Origin: a virus
Strand: one strand, 5' to 3'
Length of the DNA stretch: 41,837 nt
IMG/VR virus record: IMGVR_UViG_3300003690_003729
Coordinates: 1-41,837 of that record
The first letter of the stretch is position 1. The number at the start of each line of letters is the position of its first letter. Below, piece after piece: positions 14,535-22,284 of the stretch. Below the pieces are notes generated by a model. The model worked only from the letters and a program-made list of their open reading frames with translations. It was not told the origin of the DNA and did no database searches. The position numbers and the translations under genes were made by a program.

Positions 14535-14957
14535 TTACTTCGCATTTTTCCTACGACCCCTTAGCTTGGTAGCTCTTACCCAGGTCAGGTCGTAGTGCAT
14601 GGGCCCTGGGGTCAGTAAAACTTCTTTTGATATGACGGGCCACCATTCAATCAAGCGCAACGCTGTTTCCCATACGTTTTTCTTTTTCCAGTCGTTACCC
14701 AGGTTAATCGTGGTGATTCCGCAATGCTCGAAGGCCAACCTTTCAGGATCACCTTTTTGAAAGCGATCCTTGGAAAGGATAACCCAGGTTTTATCAGACC
14801 GTTTGAGCTGCTCTAGCCATACTTCATCCGGCATGCCAGGGCCGCCGTTGACCTCACGGGCGTGCATGACGGTGTGGCTTTCACTGCAGAGTTTGGCTAG
14901 GTGGTTAAGTGCGTTGGCAATGTGGGGACTGAGATTTTCGTCAATGAAGAAGTGCAC
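14535..14957 (-). CDS. PIN-like toxin (VapC45/DUF5615 type)
   Basis: A 140-residue protein starting HFFIDENLSPHIANAL, the signature of PIN-like/Mut7-C type nucleases (acidic Asp at position 6, Asn, Pro, then helix). A second acidic cluster, PDEVWLE, and SKDRFQKGD follow; these residues fit the PIN active site. These toxins are expected to cut RNA. The gene overlaps the antitoxin 3' end by 17 bp, in the order antitoxin then toxin. The C-terminal 30 residues are basic. A weak GC hairpin (about 14506-14530) follows. Confidence 0.75.
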   Translation of the reverse strand: MHFFIDENLSPHIANALNHLAKLCSESHTVMHAREVNGGPGMPDEVWLEQLKRSDKTWVILSKDRFQKGDPERLAFEHCGITTINLGNDWKKKNVWETALRLIEWWPVISKEVLLTPGPMHYDLTWVRATKLRGRRKNAK

Positions 14958-15621
14958 CCGATAAAATCCTTTCTTCGAATTTTACGGCACGCTCTACTTC
15001 TTCTTGCGTCACATCATACGCACGGGCTGCATCTTCTGCGCTGCCTTCTACTTCGGCTGCTTGGGCCAGTGTGCTGGTGGGCATGTGACTAGGCATCACG
15101 ATAGGCTTGCCGAAGGCAAAGCGTGGGTCGATCACGATGCTGGGATCTTCGGGATCTGGATGCCAGCGCACAGGATCTCCCTCTGCATCGAATTCGATGC
15201 CTGCCCTGAACGAGGGCACTATCACATCTTCGAACACGTTTTGGCGCTTAACCAGGTCAATCACTGCTGTTTCGCCGCTTTCCTCCAGTGCTTTGAGGAA
15301 TACTTTTTGGCCATCGGTACACAGCTGGGGATTGATGAGTGGGTAATCCCGCTGTAGAAGCTCACTTAATTCATGCAATGCTTCACGGATGACCGATAAG
15401 CTCACATTGTGGCTACGGAATTTAGCCACGGCACGGAGTTCGAGCAGATCTTTAAAGCTGAGAGTGTCTTCTGCGCCTAACGCTTGGGGTTCGGGCTCCC
15501 ATAGAGGCCCCTTTTTCGACCGTGCAGGCATGAGCCAGCGGCGAATCTTATCCGCTTCTACGCCAATCAGGCGCTCTGCTTGCTTGGGGCTGTAAAGCCC
15601 GATGTTGGTGAATGCGGTCAT
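14941..15621 (-). CDS. DUF433 antitoxin with MerR-like HTH
   Basis: A 226-residue antitoxin. The N-terminal helix-turn-helix (YSPKQAERLIGVEADKIRRW, residues 10-29) and FKDLLELRAVAKFR resemble MerR/VapB45 DNA-binding domains. The C-terminal DUF433 domain (about 150-220) has SIVIDPRFAFGKPIVMPSHM, a proline turn, and the EEVERAVKFEERI helix. It would neutralise the downstream PIN-like toxin and repress the operon. A TGTACATGG inverted repeat upstream is a candidate operator. Confidence 0.8.
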   Translation of the reverse strand: MTAFTNIGLYSPKQAERLIGVEADKIRRWLMPARSKKGPLWEPEPQALGAEDTLSFKDLLELRAVAKFRSHNVSLSVIREALHELSELLQRDYPLINPQLCTDGQKVFLKALEESGETAVIDLVKRQNVFEDVIVPSFRAGIEFDAEGDPVRWHPDPEDPSIVIDPRFAFGKPIVMPSHMPTSTLAQAAEVEGSAEDAARAYDVTQEEVERAVKFEERILSGALLH

Positions 15622-15720
15622 TGCTTACCCCCCAGCGTGTCGCTAGGTGCTGACAAAAGCTTAATCAATCGAGTCTGTGATGCGATCAGGATTGATGCCT
15701 TTTGGAGTGTTTCACTCTGT

Positions 15721-15755
15721 TGTACATGGCTGTAGTTTGACACTTTCCGTGTACA
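15721..15755 (-). promoter_or_regulatory. Inverted repeat upstream of toxin-antitoxin operon
   Basis: TGTACATGG (15721-15729) and CCGTGTACA (15747-15755) form an 8-of-9 inverted repeat with a 17-bp centre, about 100 bp before the antitoxin start. It is a candidate autoregulation operator; the promoter within it is not clear by eye. Confidence 0.35.
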
Positions 15756-15819
15756 TCGCAAGCGATATCCGTCACATATCGTGTTATGCCGTTTCGTTCT
15801 GTGGCGGCTTTTTCCGCGC

Positions 15820-15863
15820 CTGCAGGTATATCCCCGCTCCGTGACATTGTGGGTCACTTCATC
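15820..15863 (-). pseudogene. Duplicated 3' fragment of tail gene D
   Basis: These 44 bp match 16130-16173 inside gene D at 38 of 44 positions with no gap, and encode DEVTHNVTERGYTC against DEVTHNFTERGYTC in gpD. An 86-codon open frame (15618-15878) runs through it, but beyond the match it reads as non-protein sequence. It is best seen as a remnant of another D allele left when cargo was inserted downstream of D. Confidence 0.75.
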
Positions 15864-15883
15864 AAAGACCCTAGTCATAAAGT

Positions 15884-15924
15884 TGTAAGAGATCTCTTAC
15901 AAATCTTGTCGGCGATTTCTTACA
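15884..15924 (+). promoter_or_regulatory. Two tandem TGT-N12-ACA dyads
   Basis: TGTAAGAGATCTCTTACA (15884-15901, a perfect palindrome, extended to 20 bp by flanking T and A) is followed by TGTCGGCGATTTCTTACA (15907-15924). A -10-like TATGCT (15946-15951) lies 56 bp right of the first dyad centre. The same half-site and spacing occur at 12831-12848, where the -10 is 55 bp away, so both are likely the same kind of activated rightward promoter. Confidence 0.5.
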
Positions 15925-16014
15925 AATGGCGGCTTTTGTTTGGTCTATGCTGACTATGACGCTTGGATGCGCGGGCTGGAAGGAATCAGCTTTTCTGTAA
16001 GGAGACGGATACCA

Positions 16015-16046
16015 AAAGCCCTCGGCCAACGGACGACCGGGGGTTG
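16015..16046 (+). terminator. Terminator after the second dyad module
   Basis: CCCTCGG (16019-16025) pairs with CCGGGGG (16037-16043), with A- and T-rich arms. From the TATGCT promoter this would give a transcript of about 90 nt that has a good SD-like AAGGAG but no start codon at the right distance. It faces the end of gene D and may also close the leftward tail operon. The gene-less stretch 15879-16107 holds only the dyads, this promoter and this hairpin. Confidence 0.45.
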
Positions 16047-16107
16047 TTAGGTACGGCTTTTTAAGAGCTACTCTCGATAATTCCCACCGTCACATCTGCG
16101 TTAATAC

Positions 16108-17073
16108 TCACCGCGTCTCCATCCGAATACTGCAGGTATACCCTCGCTCCGTGAAGTTGTGCGTCACTTCGTCAATGATCCAAGGCGTGGCGTCGATCTC
16201 TGGCTTGTAACCCTGTGCGGTGACCGGGGTTTCGGGGTAGATGTCGGCGCGGCCTTCGGCCAGTTCCAGCGTTAGTTCTGAATGTTTTCTCTGCAGGCGC
16301 TTGAGTTCGGCGCTTGCCTCTTCAATCGCGTGGGCCTCGCTTGCGTAGGTGTGGCGCAGGCGCTTGGTATTGTCGCTGCTGCCCACCAGCACTTCTTTTC
16401 TCTCTGCACTTTCCAGGTCGCTCCAGTAGGCAAGCACGCCGGTGAACTCTTCACGGTCGGCGATGAGATAGCGGTGGGTGTCGCCGACGCCGCGCTTGAG
16501 GGTGAGCATGGGGATGGGCGTGCCGCCTGCGGTCACGCCGCCATTCATGGGCATAAACAGCAGGTTGCCGTTTTTGGCCATGCATAGGGCGTCATAGCGT
16601 TCGGCTAGGCGGTGCAAAAAGTGCAGGTCGCTTTCGTCGGTTTGGTCGATGTGGTCGATAAAGATGCCTGCCAGCGCATTGGCGATGTTAGGGGCCAAGC
16701 CTAGTCGGCCAGCAGCGGTGGCCACGATCTCTTCGAGGGTTTTTTCGTGGTAGCTTTCGCAGCGCTTGGCGGGGTTCTCTTTGCGCAGGTCGGCACTGCG
16801 GGCGCGGATCGTGAGCACATCCGGCGCGCCTGAGTGTTCGACCTCATCCACGGTAAAGCTGCCGCGATCCACCAGGACTTCACCCTCCCAGCCCAGGGCC
16901 ACAGTCAGGATCTTGCCGCGCGGGGGGATGGCGAGGCGGCCGTCGTGATCTTCCAGCGTCATGGTGAGTTCGTCGGTGGTGGTGCCGCGCCGGTCGGTGA
17001 TGGTCAGGCTTTGCAGGCGGCCGGTGGCGGCCATGCCACCGATGGCGTAGGCGGGGCGTCGGGCGGGAATCAT
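16108..17073 (-). CDS. D: Tail protein gpD
   Basis: A 321-residue late tail protein of the P2 gpD family (baseplate/tail-tip component, phage late control D). Features are the conserved N-terminal strands (LQSLTITDRRGTTTDEL), the FIDHIDQTDESDLHFLHRLAERYDAL block at about 140-165, and a C-terminal EVTHNFTERGYT strand. It overlaps the U stop by one base (TAATG). It is the last gene of the FI-FII-E-T-U-D operon, as in P2, but the ogr gene that follows D in P2 has been replaced by cargo. Confidence 0.93.
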   Translation of the reverse strand: MIPARRPAYAIGGMAATGRLQSLTITDRRGTTTDELTMTLEDHDGRLAIPPRGKILTVALGWEGEVLVDRGSFTVDEVEHSGAPDVLTIRARSADLRKENPAKRCESYHEKTLEEIVATAAGRLGLAPNIANALAGIFIDHIDQTDESDLHFLHRLAERYDALCMAKNGNLLFMPMNGGVTAGGTPIPMLTLKRGVGDTHRYLIADREEFTGVLAYWSDLESAERKEVLVGSSDNTKRLRHTYASEAHAIEEASAELKRLQRKHSELTLELAEGRADIYPETPVTAQGYKPEIDATPWIIDEVTHNFTERGYTCSIRMETR

Positions 17074-17522
17074 TACACGAGCCTCGGCACGGCGCGCATG
17101 GCCATACCGGCCAGCGGGCCGAGCATGGCCAGGAGGTTGCCGTTATCGTCTTCTACCCGGTGCAGCACCATATCAAAATCAATTTGCTGGGCGGCGCCGT
17201 CGCGCATGAGTGCGAGCTTGCGCTCCTTTAGGCTTTCCATGACAAAAAAGCCGTAGTTTTTGCCGGTGCCTTCGATCAATGGCCAGGCGTGGCCTTGGCT
17301 GGCCATGTCGCGCAGTTGATCCAGGTGGGGTTGGCCACCGGTGAATTGGGGGTGAAGGGTGCCGGTAAGCGTGAAAGTGTCTTCGCCTGGGCCGAGAAAC
17401 TGCCGGGCGGGCAGCAGGCCGACGCGGCCTTGGGCTTCCTGCCGCCAGTTGGTTTGGCGCTGTAGTTCCTGATAGGCGGCGGTGTCGAGTGAGAACACGA
17501 ACATGCCGTAAATCATCATCAT
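17073..17522 (-). CDS. U: Tail protein gpU
   Basis: A 149-residue P2 gpU-type tail terminator/assembly protein: MFVFSLDTAAYQELQRQTNWR, then GRVGLLPARQFLGPGED, TLTGTLHPQFTGG, PLIEGTGKNYGFFVMES, all typical of the family. GAGG precedes the start. It lies 11 bp after T. Confidence 0.93.
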   Translation of the reverse strand: MMMIYGMFVFSLDTAAYQELQRQTNWRQEAQGRVGLLPARQFLGPGEDTFTLTGTLHPQFTGGQPHLDQLRDMASQGHAWPLIEGTGKNYGFFVMESLKERKLALMRDGAAQQIDFDMVLHRVEDDNGNLLAMLGPLAGMAMRAVPRLV

Positions 17523-17533
17523 CTGTCAGTACC

Positions 17534-20500
17534 TCAATCAATGTCGTGGAAGGCGCTGCGGTGGTTTGCCTGGGCGCGGCGCTCGGCATCGCGCAGGGCG
17601 CGCTGTACTTCGGCGTTTACCAGCCGCGCCAGTGCTTGTTCATCCATGCCCGGGGCGGCGTTAATCTCGATATTGATGCCGCCGTGAATCACCAGCCCGC
17701 CGCTGGGCTGGCTGGCGTGGCTTTGCAGCGGCGGCCGGGCGTCGATCTGTATGCCGCTGGTGTCGATGCGTAGCGGGTCGAATTGGGGAAGTTCTGGCCA
17801 CTCAATGCGAAGGGCATCAAGCGTGGGCATTTCCGGCTTGGCCACCTCGCTATAGAGCGTGGGCAGTTCGGGGCGCTGGATCTTTAACGCCCCCAGCTCG
17901 GGTAACGTGGGCAGCGTTGGCCGCTCGATGCGCAGCGCATCAAGGGCGGGCATGTCCGGCTTGGCCACCTCGCTATAGAGCGTGGGAAGCTCGGGGCGTT
18001 GGATCTCTAATGCACCTGGCTCGGGTAACGTGGGCCGTTCCACTTCCAGGGCGATTGCGGGGGATGCGACCCCGGCGCCCAGCATGAGCCCGGCGGCCGC
18101 ATTGCGTAGGTGGGTGGCAAGGCTGCGCACTTGCTTAACGGGGCCATCGGCGTCGGCTTCAATACCGTTGGCCAGGCCTTGGGAGACGTAGTTACCAATG
18201 GTGGCAAACACGCGGCTGGGGGAGTGGATATCCAGCCAGCCGCGTACCGTATCGGTGACGCCGATGGCGAGATTGGCGGCGCTTTCCGTGGCGCGATTGG
18301 CGCCGTCGCGTATGCCTTGTCCTAAACCGGCGGCGGTATCCTTTCCTAGTTGGATAGCACGGTTGGCACCGTTGCTGAGTGATTCCAGCGCGCTACCCAT
18401 GGCGTCCTGTACCCAGCCTGCGATATTGCCCGCCATGCCCATCACTTGATCGCGCAGGGCGCCGATCATGCTGCCGATGCCGTTGATCATGCCTTCAACG
18501 ATATTGACGCCGAAGCCTTCAAACACGCGGCTGGGGGAGTTGATGCCCAGCACGCCTTTAAACCAGTTGGCCACGCTGGTGGCGATACTGGTCATGCGTT
18601 CGCGCAGGGCGGTGAGCTTTTCAGTCAGCCCGCCGAGCAGGCTGTCGATAATAAAGCCGCCCAGGCTGCGGAAGTTTTCCGGCACTGAAATGCCCAGGCG
18701 TTCGAGGGTATTGGTGAAGGCGCTATAGAGCAGCCCAAGCGGTGACCAGCTGATAAGCAGGCGCGACACGCCGCTGATGCCATCGCCAAAGGCGTCGTTG
18801 ACCGTTGACCATACGCTATCCGCTGATTGACGCACCCAGCCCATAGCGCTGTTCATGCCGTTGGATAGGCCGCTGATCATCTTACTACCCAGCTCGGCCA
18901 GTGAACCGGGCAGCTCAATCCCCAGGCGGCCTAACGCGGAGGAAATGCCGCCATAGAGCAAGCCAAGCGGTGACCAGTTGACCAGCAGGCGGGTAACGCC
19001 GCCGATGCCGTCACCAAAGGCGTCTTTAACCTGCTGCCATAGGCCCAGGAAAAAGCCTTTGATGGGTTCCCAGTATTTGTAAACCACCAGCGCGGTGGCG
19101 GCGATGGCGAGGATGGCCCAGCCAATGGGGTTGGTGGCCAGGAATACCGCCGTGGCTTTGAGTGCGCCGAGTAGGCCAACCGTGAGCGCTTTGCCCACGG
19201 CAAACAGGGCGGCGCCCGCGGTTTTTAACACCGGGGCTAGCACGCCTGCTTGTATGCCCAGGGTGGACATGGCGAAGCGGGCGAACAGCAGCGGGGAGAG
19301 AATGCTGGCGAACGTCATGGTGACGGCGCCGCCGATGGTGGCCAGGGCGATCATGCCCGCGGCCACTTTGGCGATGGTGCCTGCCAGCTCGGGGTTGGCT
19401 TTGATCCAGTCGCCGACGCTTCGCGTGATGGCGGTGATGTTCTGCACCAGGTCGCGCAGGGGGCCGTCATTGGTGTCGGTGATACTGATGCCGACTTCTT
19501 CCCAGGCGCTGCGCAGGTTCTTTAAATCGCCACCGATGTTGTCGGCCATGACTTCGGCCATACGGGCGTTTTCGCCCATGTTGTCGCCCAGGGCATTGAT
19601 GATGTCATCCAGCTGGCCACCGCCCATGGCGTCGACCAGTTCCGCCATGCCGGAGCCCGCTTCTACTCCGAAGATATCCTGCATGATGGCTTTGCGTTCG
19701 ACGTTGCCCAGATCCGCCGTGGCCTGGCTGATATCACGCAGAATATCGGGCATGGCGCGCATGTTGCCGTTGGCGTCGGATATTTGGAGCCCGATGTTTT
19801 CAATCGCGGCCGCGCCCTTGGCGGCGGGGTTGGTGAGTCGGTTCATCATGGCGCGCATGGTGGTACCGGCCTGGCTGCCTTGGATGCCGATGTTGCCGAG
19901 AATGCCCGACATCGCGGCGGCTTGTTCCATGGTGAGCTTGAGGTCTTCGGCGCCGCCCAGGTACTTCATGGTTTCGCCGAGCATTTCCAGGTTAACGTTG
20001 GCGCGGCTGGCGGTACCGGAAAGAATATCCCCGACACGGGCCATGGCGCCTTCCGCCTCCATATCGACCTTGAACGCCCCGGCGATGTTGGAGGCGATAT
20101 CCGCCGCGCGGGCCAGCTCGGTATTGTTGGCCAGAGATAGCGCGAGCACGTCTTTCATTGAGGCCTGAATGGCCCCGGCGCTCATACCGGCGCGCAGTAG
20201 AAACTCTTGGCCTGCACCCACTTCGGTTGCGCTGAAGGCGGTGGTTGATCCTAGGTCGCGGGATTGCTGCCGTAGCCCTTGGTAGCGTTCGTCGTCTGCA
20301 TCGAAGCGGCCAACGGCCTGTAGGGTGCTCATCTGTTCCGCCCAGGCAACGCCAGGCGTTAACAGGCGAGAGGCGGCGTAGCCTTGGGCGATGCCGGTGC
20401 CGAACATGCCCATGCCCACCCCTTGGGCGCGGGCGACGTTGGCCATGCCATTCTGGTAGCGATCGCGGGCTTGGGTTAAGCGGCGCTGGCGTTCGGCAAC

Positions 20501-21154
20501 TTCGGAAAGGTGGCGCTTTTGTTCCTGCAGCGCGGTGTTTAAGCGTTCCTCTTTGGTGCGCAGCTCTCGGGCGCTGCGCCCGAGGTTGTCGGTGCTGATG
20601 CCCGCTTCATCCAGCCGCGTTTTTAGCCCGCGGATTCGCTCGGTTTGGGTGGCGTGGTTCTGGGTGAGGCGCTTGATCTCTTCGCCTGCGTGCCGGGTTC
20701 GGTTGCGGTATTCCCGCATGGCGCGGGCGGAGCGGTCGAACTCAGTCTGCTGGCCGTGCAGGCGCACGCGGGCGCGTTCCAGCGAGGCGGTCAACTGGTC
20801 GCTGGGCTGCTTGGTTTTGAGTAGCTCGCGGGCGAGGCGGTCGTATTCCCGGCGGGCAACGGTCAGACCGGATTTAATACCGGCGTGGGCTTCCCGCTGG
20901 CGTTCCAGTGCCTGGGTGTACTGCTGGTTGCGCGTGCGGGCGTCGCGCATCGCGCGGGTGTTGGTGCGCAGTGCGGCGTTGGCTTTGCGGTAACTGGTGA
21001 GGTCGCTTTGTTGCCGCTGCAGGTCTTTTAACTGGTCGCGGGTTTCGCGCATGGCTTGGGCGGTTTGCCCGGCACCTTGGCGCATTCGCTTTAGGGGGCC
21101 GGTGACGCGATCTACCGCGTTCAACATGACTTGCAGACGTAGATTACGCGACAT
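17534..21154 (-). CDS. T: Tail tape-measure protein gpT
   Basis: A 1206-residue tape-measure protein, which sets tail length and helps DNA entry. The N-terminal 220 residues are coiled coil (repeated RxxLxxLxRQ heptads). Residues about 250-560 are the conserved TP901-type tape-measure core (AGMSAGAIQASMKDVLAL, AMSGILGNIGIQGSQAGT). Hydrophobic segments follow at about 585-700, then near-repeats of the NSPSRVFEGFG type (about 870 and 980). Near the end there are proline-rich repeats (RIERPTLPTLPELGALKIQR pattern). It follows E/E' as in P2. Confidence 0.95.
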   Translation of the reverse strand: MSRNLRLQVMLNAVDRVTGPLKRMRQGAGQTAQAMRETRDQLKDLQRQQSDLTSYRKANAALRTNTRAMRDARTRNQQYTQALERQREAHAGIKSGLTVARREYDRLARELLKTKQPSDQLTASLERARVRLHGQQTEFDRSARAMREYRNRTRHAGEEIKRLTQNHATQTERIRGLKTRLDEAGISTDNLGRSARELRTKEERLNTALQEQKRHLSEVAERQRRLTQARDRYQNGMANVARAQGVGMGMFGTGIAQGYAASRLLTPGVAWAEQMSTLQAVGRFDADDERYQGLRQQSRDLGSTTAFSATEVGAGQEFLLRAGMSAGAIQASMKDVLALSLANNTELARAADIASNIAGAFKVDMEAEGAMARVGDILSGTASRANVNLEMLGETMKYLGGAEDLKLTMEQAAAMSGILGNIGIQGSQAGTTMRAMMNRLTNPAAKGAAAIENIGLQISDANGNMRAMPDILRDISQATADLGNVERKAIMQDIFGVEAGSGMAELVDAMGGGQLDDIINALGDNMGENARMAEVMADNIGGDLKNLRSAWEEVGISITDTNDGPLRDLVQNITAITRSVGDWIKANPELAGTIAKVAAGMIALATIGGAVTMTFASILSPLLFARFAMSTLGIQAGVLAPVLKTAGAALFAVGKALTVGLLGALKATAVFLATNPIGWAILAIAATALVVYKYWEPIKGFFLGLWQQVKDAFGDGIGGVTRLLVNWSPLGLLYGGISSALGRLGIELPGSLAELGSKMISGLSNGMNSAMGWVRQSADSVWSTVNDAFGDGISGVSRLLISWSPLGLLYSAFTNTLERLGISVPENFRSLGGFIIDSLLGGLTEKLTALRERMTSIATSVANWFKGVLGINSPSRVFEGFGVNIVEGMINGIGSMIGALRDQVMGMAGNIAGWVQDAMGSALESLSNGANRAIQLGKDTAAGLGQGIRDGANRATESAANLAIGVTDTVRGWLDIHSPSRVFATIGNYVSQGLANGIEADADGPVKQVRSLATHLRNAAAGLMLGAGVASPAIALEVERPTLPEPGALEIQRPELPTLYSEVAKPDMPALDALRIERPTLPTLPELGALKIQRPELPTLYSEVAKPEMPTLDALRIEWPELPQFDPLRIDTSGIQIDARPPLQSHASQPSGGLVIHGGINIEINAAPGMDEQALARLVNAEVQRALRDAERRAQANHRSAFHDID

Positions 21155-21165
21155 CGGCTTTTTCC

Positions 21166-21698
21166 CTATTTGTTGCGTTTACCGTTTGGTTTGCTGCCTT
21201 CGTGGCGTTTGCGGGCGCGTTCGCGCCACTGCATGAGTTCTTCGAGTTCCATGTTGTCCATGGCGCTGGGTTCCCAGTGGAACACCATGGCGAGATCCGC
21301 CATGGCGTCTTCTACGAACTCGGGCAGGGCTAGGCTTCGGTTTCCTTGAATTTCTTTGGGATCAAAAAACCGTTGAGCGCCGTGCCGAGCTGAATAAGGT
21401 CGACGATATCGAGCGTTTTCACCTCGGCTTCGGTGAGCGGTGGCGTAGTGATGCGGGGCAACACTTTATGCAGGGCGGTAACTTCGAAGTTCATGATGTC
21501 GACCAAGCTGACGCCGCGCATACCGCCGGACATGGGTTTACGCACGGTGATTTCAGTCACCGTGGCGCTTCCACGCTTTAGCGGGGTTTCCAGTGGCACT
21601 ACTTCGGTCGGCACGCCTGGGGCGGTAGCGGTGGTTTGCTCTTCGTTTTCCTCAACTGCTTGGGTGTCGGTGCTTTGGTTTTCGATCTTAGTGGTCAT
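21166..21698 (-). CDS. Tail assembly chaperone gpE+E' made by -1 frameshift
   Basis: The E frame contains T TTT TTG (21363-21369, minus strand), the same slippery heptamer used in P2 E. A -1 slip continues DPKEIQGNRSLALPEF...MADLAMVFHWEPSAM...LMQWRERARKRHEG to a stop at 21166, giving about 177 residues. The extension matches the E' part of P2 (VFHW, SAM, WRER). It acts with E as the tape-measure chaperone. The extension ends 12 bp before T. Confidence 0.85.
21330..21698 (-). CDS. E: Tail assembly chaperone gpE
   Basis: A 122-residue P2 gpE-family protein (mu-like gp41 type): a disordered acidic/Thr-rich N-terminus of about 35 residues, then TEITVRKPMSGGMRGVSLVD and LPRITTPPLTEAEVKTLD. Produced without frameshifting, it binds the tape measure with the E-E' form. 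Confidence 0.9.
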   Translation of the reverse strand: MTTKIENQSTDTQAVEENEEQTTATAPGVPTEVVPLETPLKRGSATVTEITVRKPMSGGMRGVSLVDIMNFEVTALHKVLPRITTPPLTEAEVKTLDIVDLIQLGTALNGFLIPKKFKETEA

Positions 21699-21759
21699 GG
21701 TCGTGTCCTATAAAAGAAAAGGGGTATGGCCACCGGGGTGGCCGTTGGGTGGAGGTGCT

Positions 21760-22269
21760 TTACACACCCAGGGCGGCGCGGCGCTCTGCCAAGCGATCCT
21801 TGCCACGTACTTTGAAGATGAAGCCAGGCACGTCGCGCTCGATGACCTCTTCGCCATCGACGATTAATTTGAAGTACGAAAGGGTGGTGGTGACGCTGAT
21901 TTGGTTGTTGTCGCCTTTGCTGGCATCGCCCATGGCGATGGTTTTGTGGCGGCCGCGCATGACGATCTCGACCGGGATAACCCCGCCGTCTTCATCGGAT
22001 TCGTAAGAGCCGGTCATACGCAGCATGGCGGCGTCGTGGATGGGGCTGCCGTAGCTGTCGTAGATATCGACAATCATGCCGCCGGCCGTCCATTCGAATT
22101 CCTGCAGTTCGTTGCCCTGGTCGACCTCGATCGGGCCTTCCATACCGCCGCCTTCGTACTCGACCATGCGGCGGGCCAGCTCGGGCAGGGTGAGTTCGGG
22201 AATTTGGCCCTGCCAGTTGTTGCCGTCGCCGAACAGGTTGAAGTCTTTAAGGATGTGGGGGAGTGCCAT
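21760..22269 (-). CDS. FII: Major tail tube protein gpFII
   Basis: A 169-residue tail tube protein of the P2 FII family: MALPHILKDFNLFGDG at the start, LPELARRMVEYEGGGM, then the Y-FKL-I-GEEVIERDVPGFI block near the C-terminus. It forms the inner tube within the FI sheath and lies directly after FI in the operon with AGGAGC-type ribosome signals. Confidence 0.95.
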   Translation of the reverse strand: MALPHILKDFNLFGDGNNWQGQIPELTLPELARRMVEYEGGGMEGPIEVDQGNELQEFEWTAGGMIVDIYDSYGSPIHDAAMLRMTGSYESDEDGGVIPVEIVMRGRHKTIAMGDASKGDNNQISVTTTLSYFKLIVDGEEVIERDVPGFIFKVRGKDRLAERRAALGV

Positions 22270-22284
22270 TGTCAGTTGCTCCTG

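Noticed and set aside
15618-15878. 86-codon minus-strand frame upstream of the antitoxin
   Set aside because: Only the duplicated D fragment in it is meaningful; the remainder is basic, non-protein-like sequence and contains the antitoxin promoter region.
19095-20168. 357-codon plus-strand frame inside the tape-measure gene
   Set aside because: Antisense to gpT, no ribosome site, composition of a shadow frame (Met/Ala/Ser/Arg rich).
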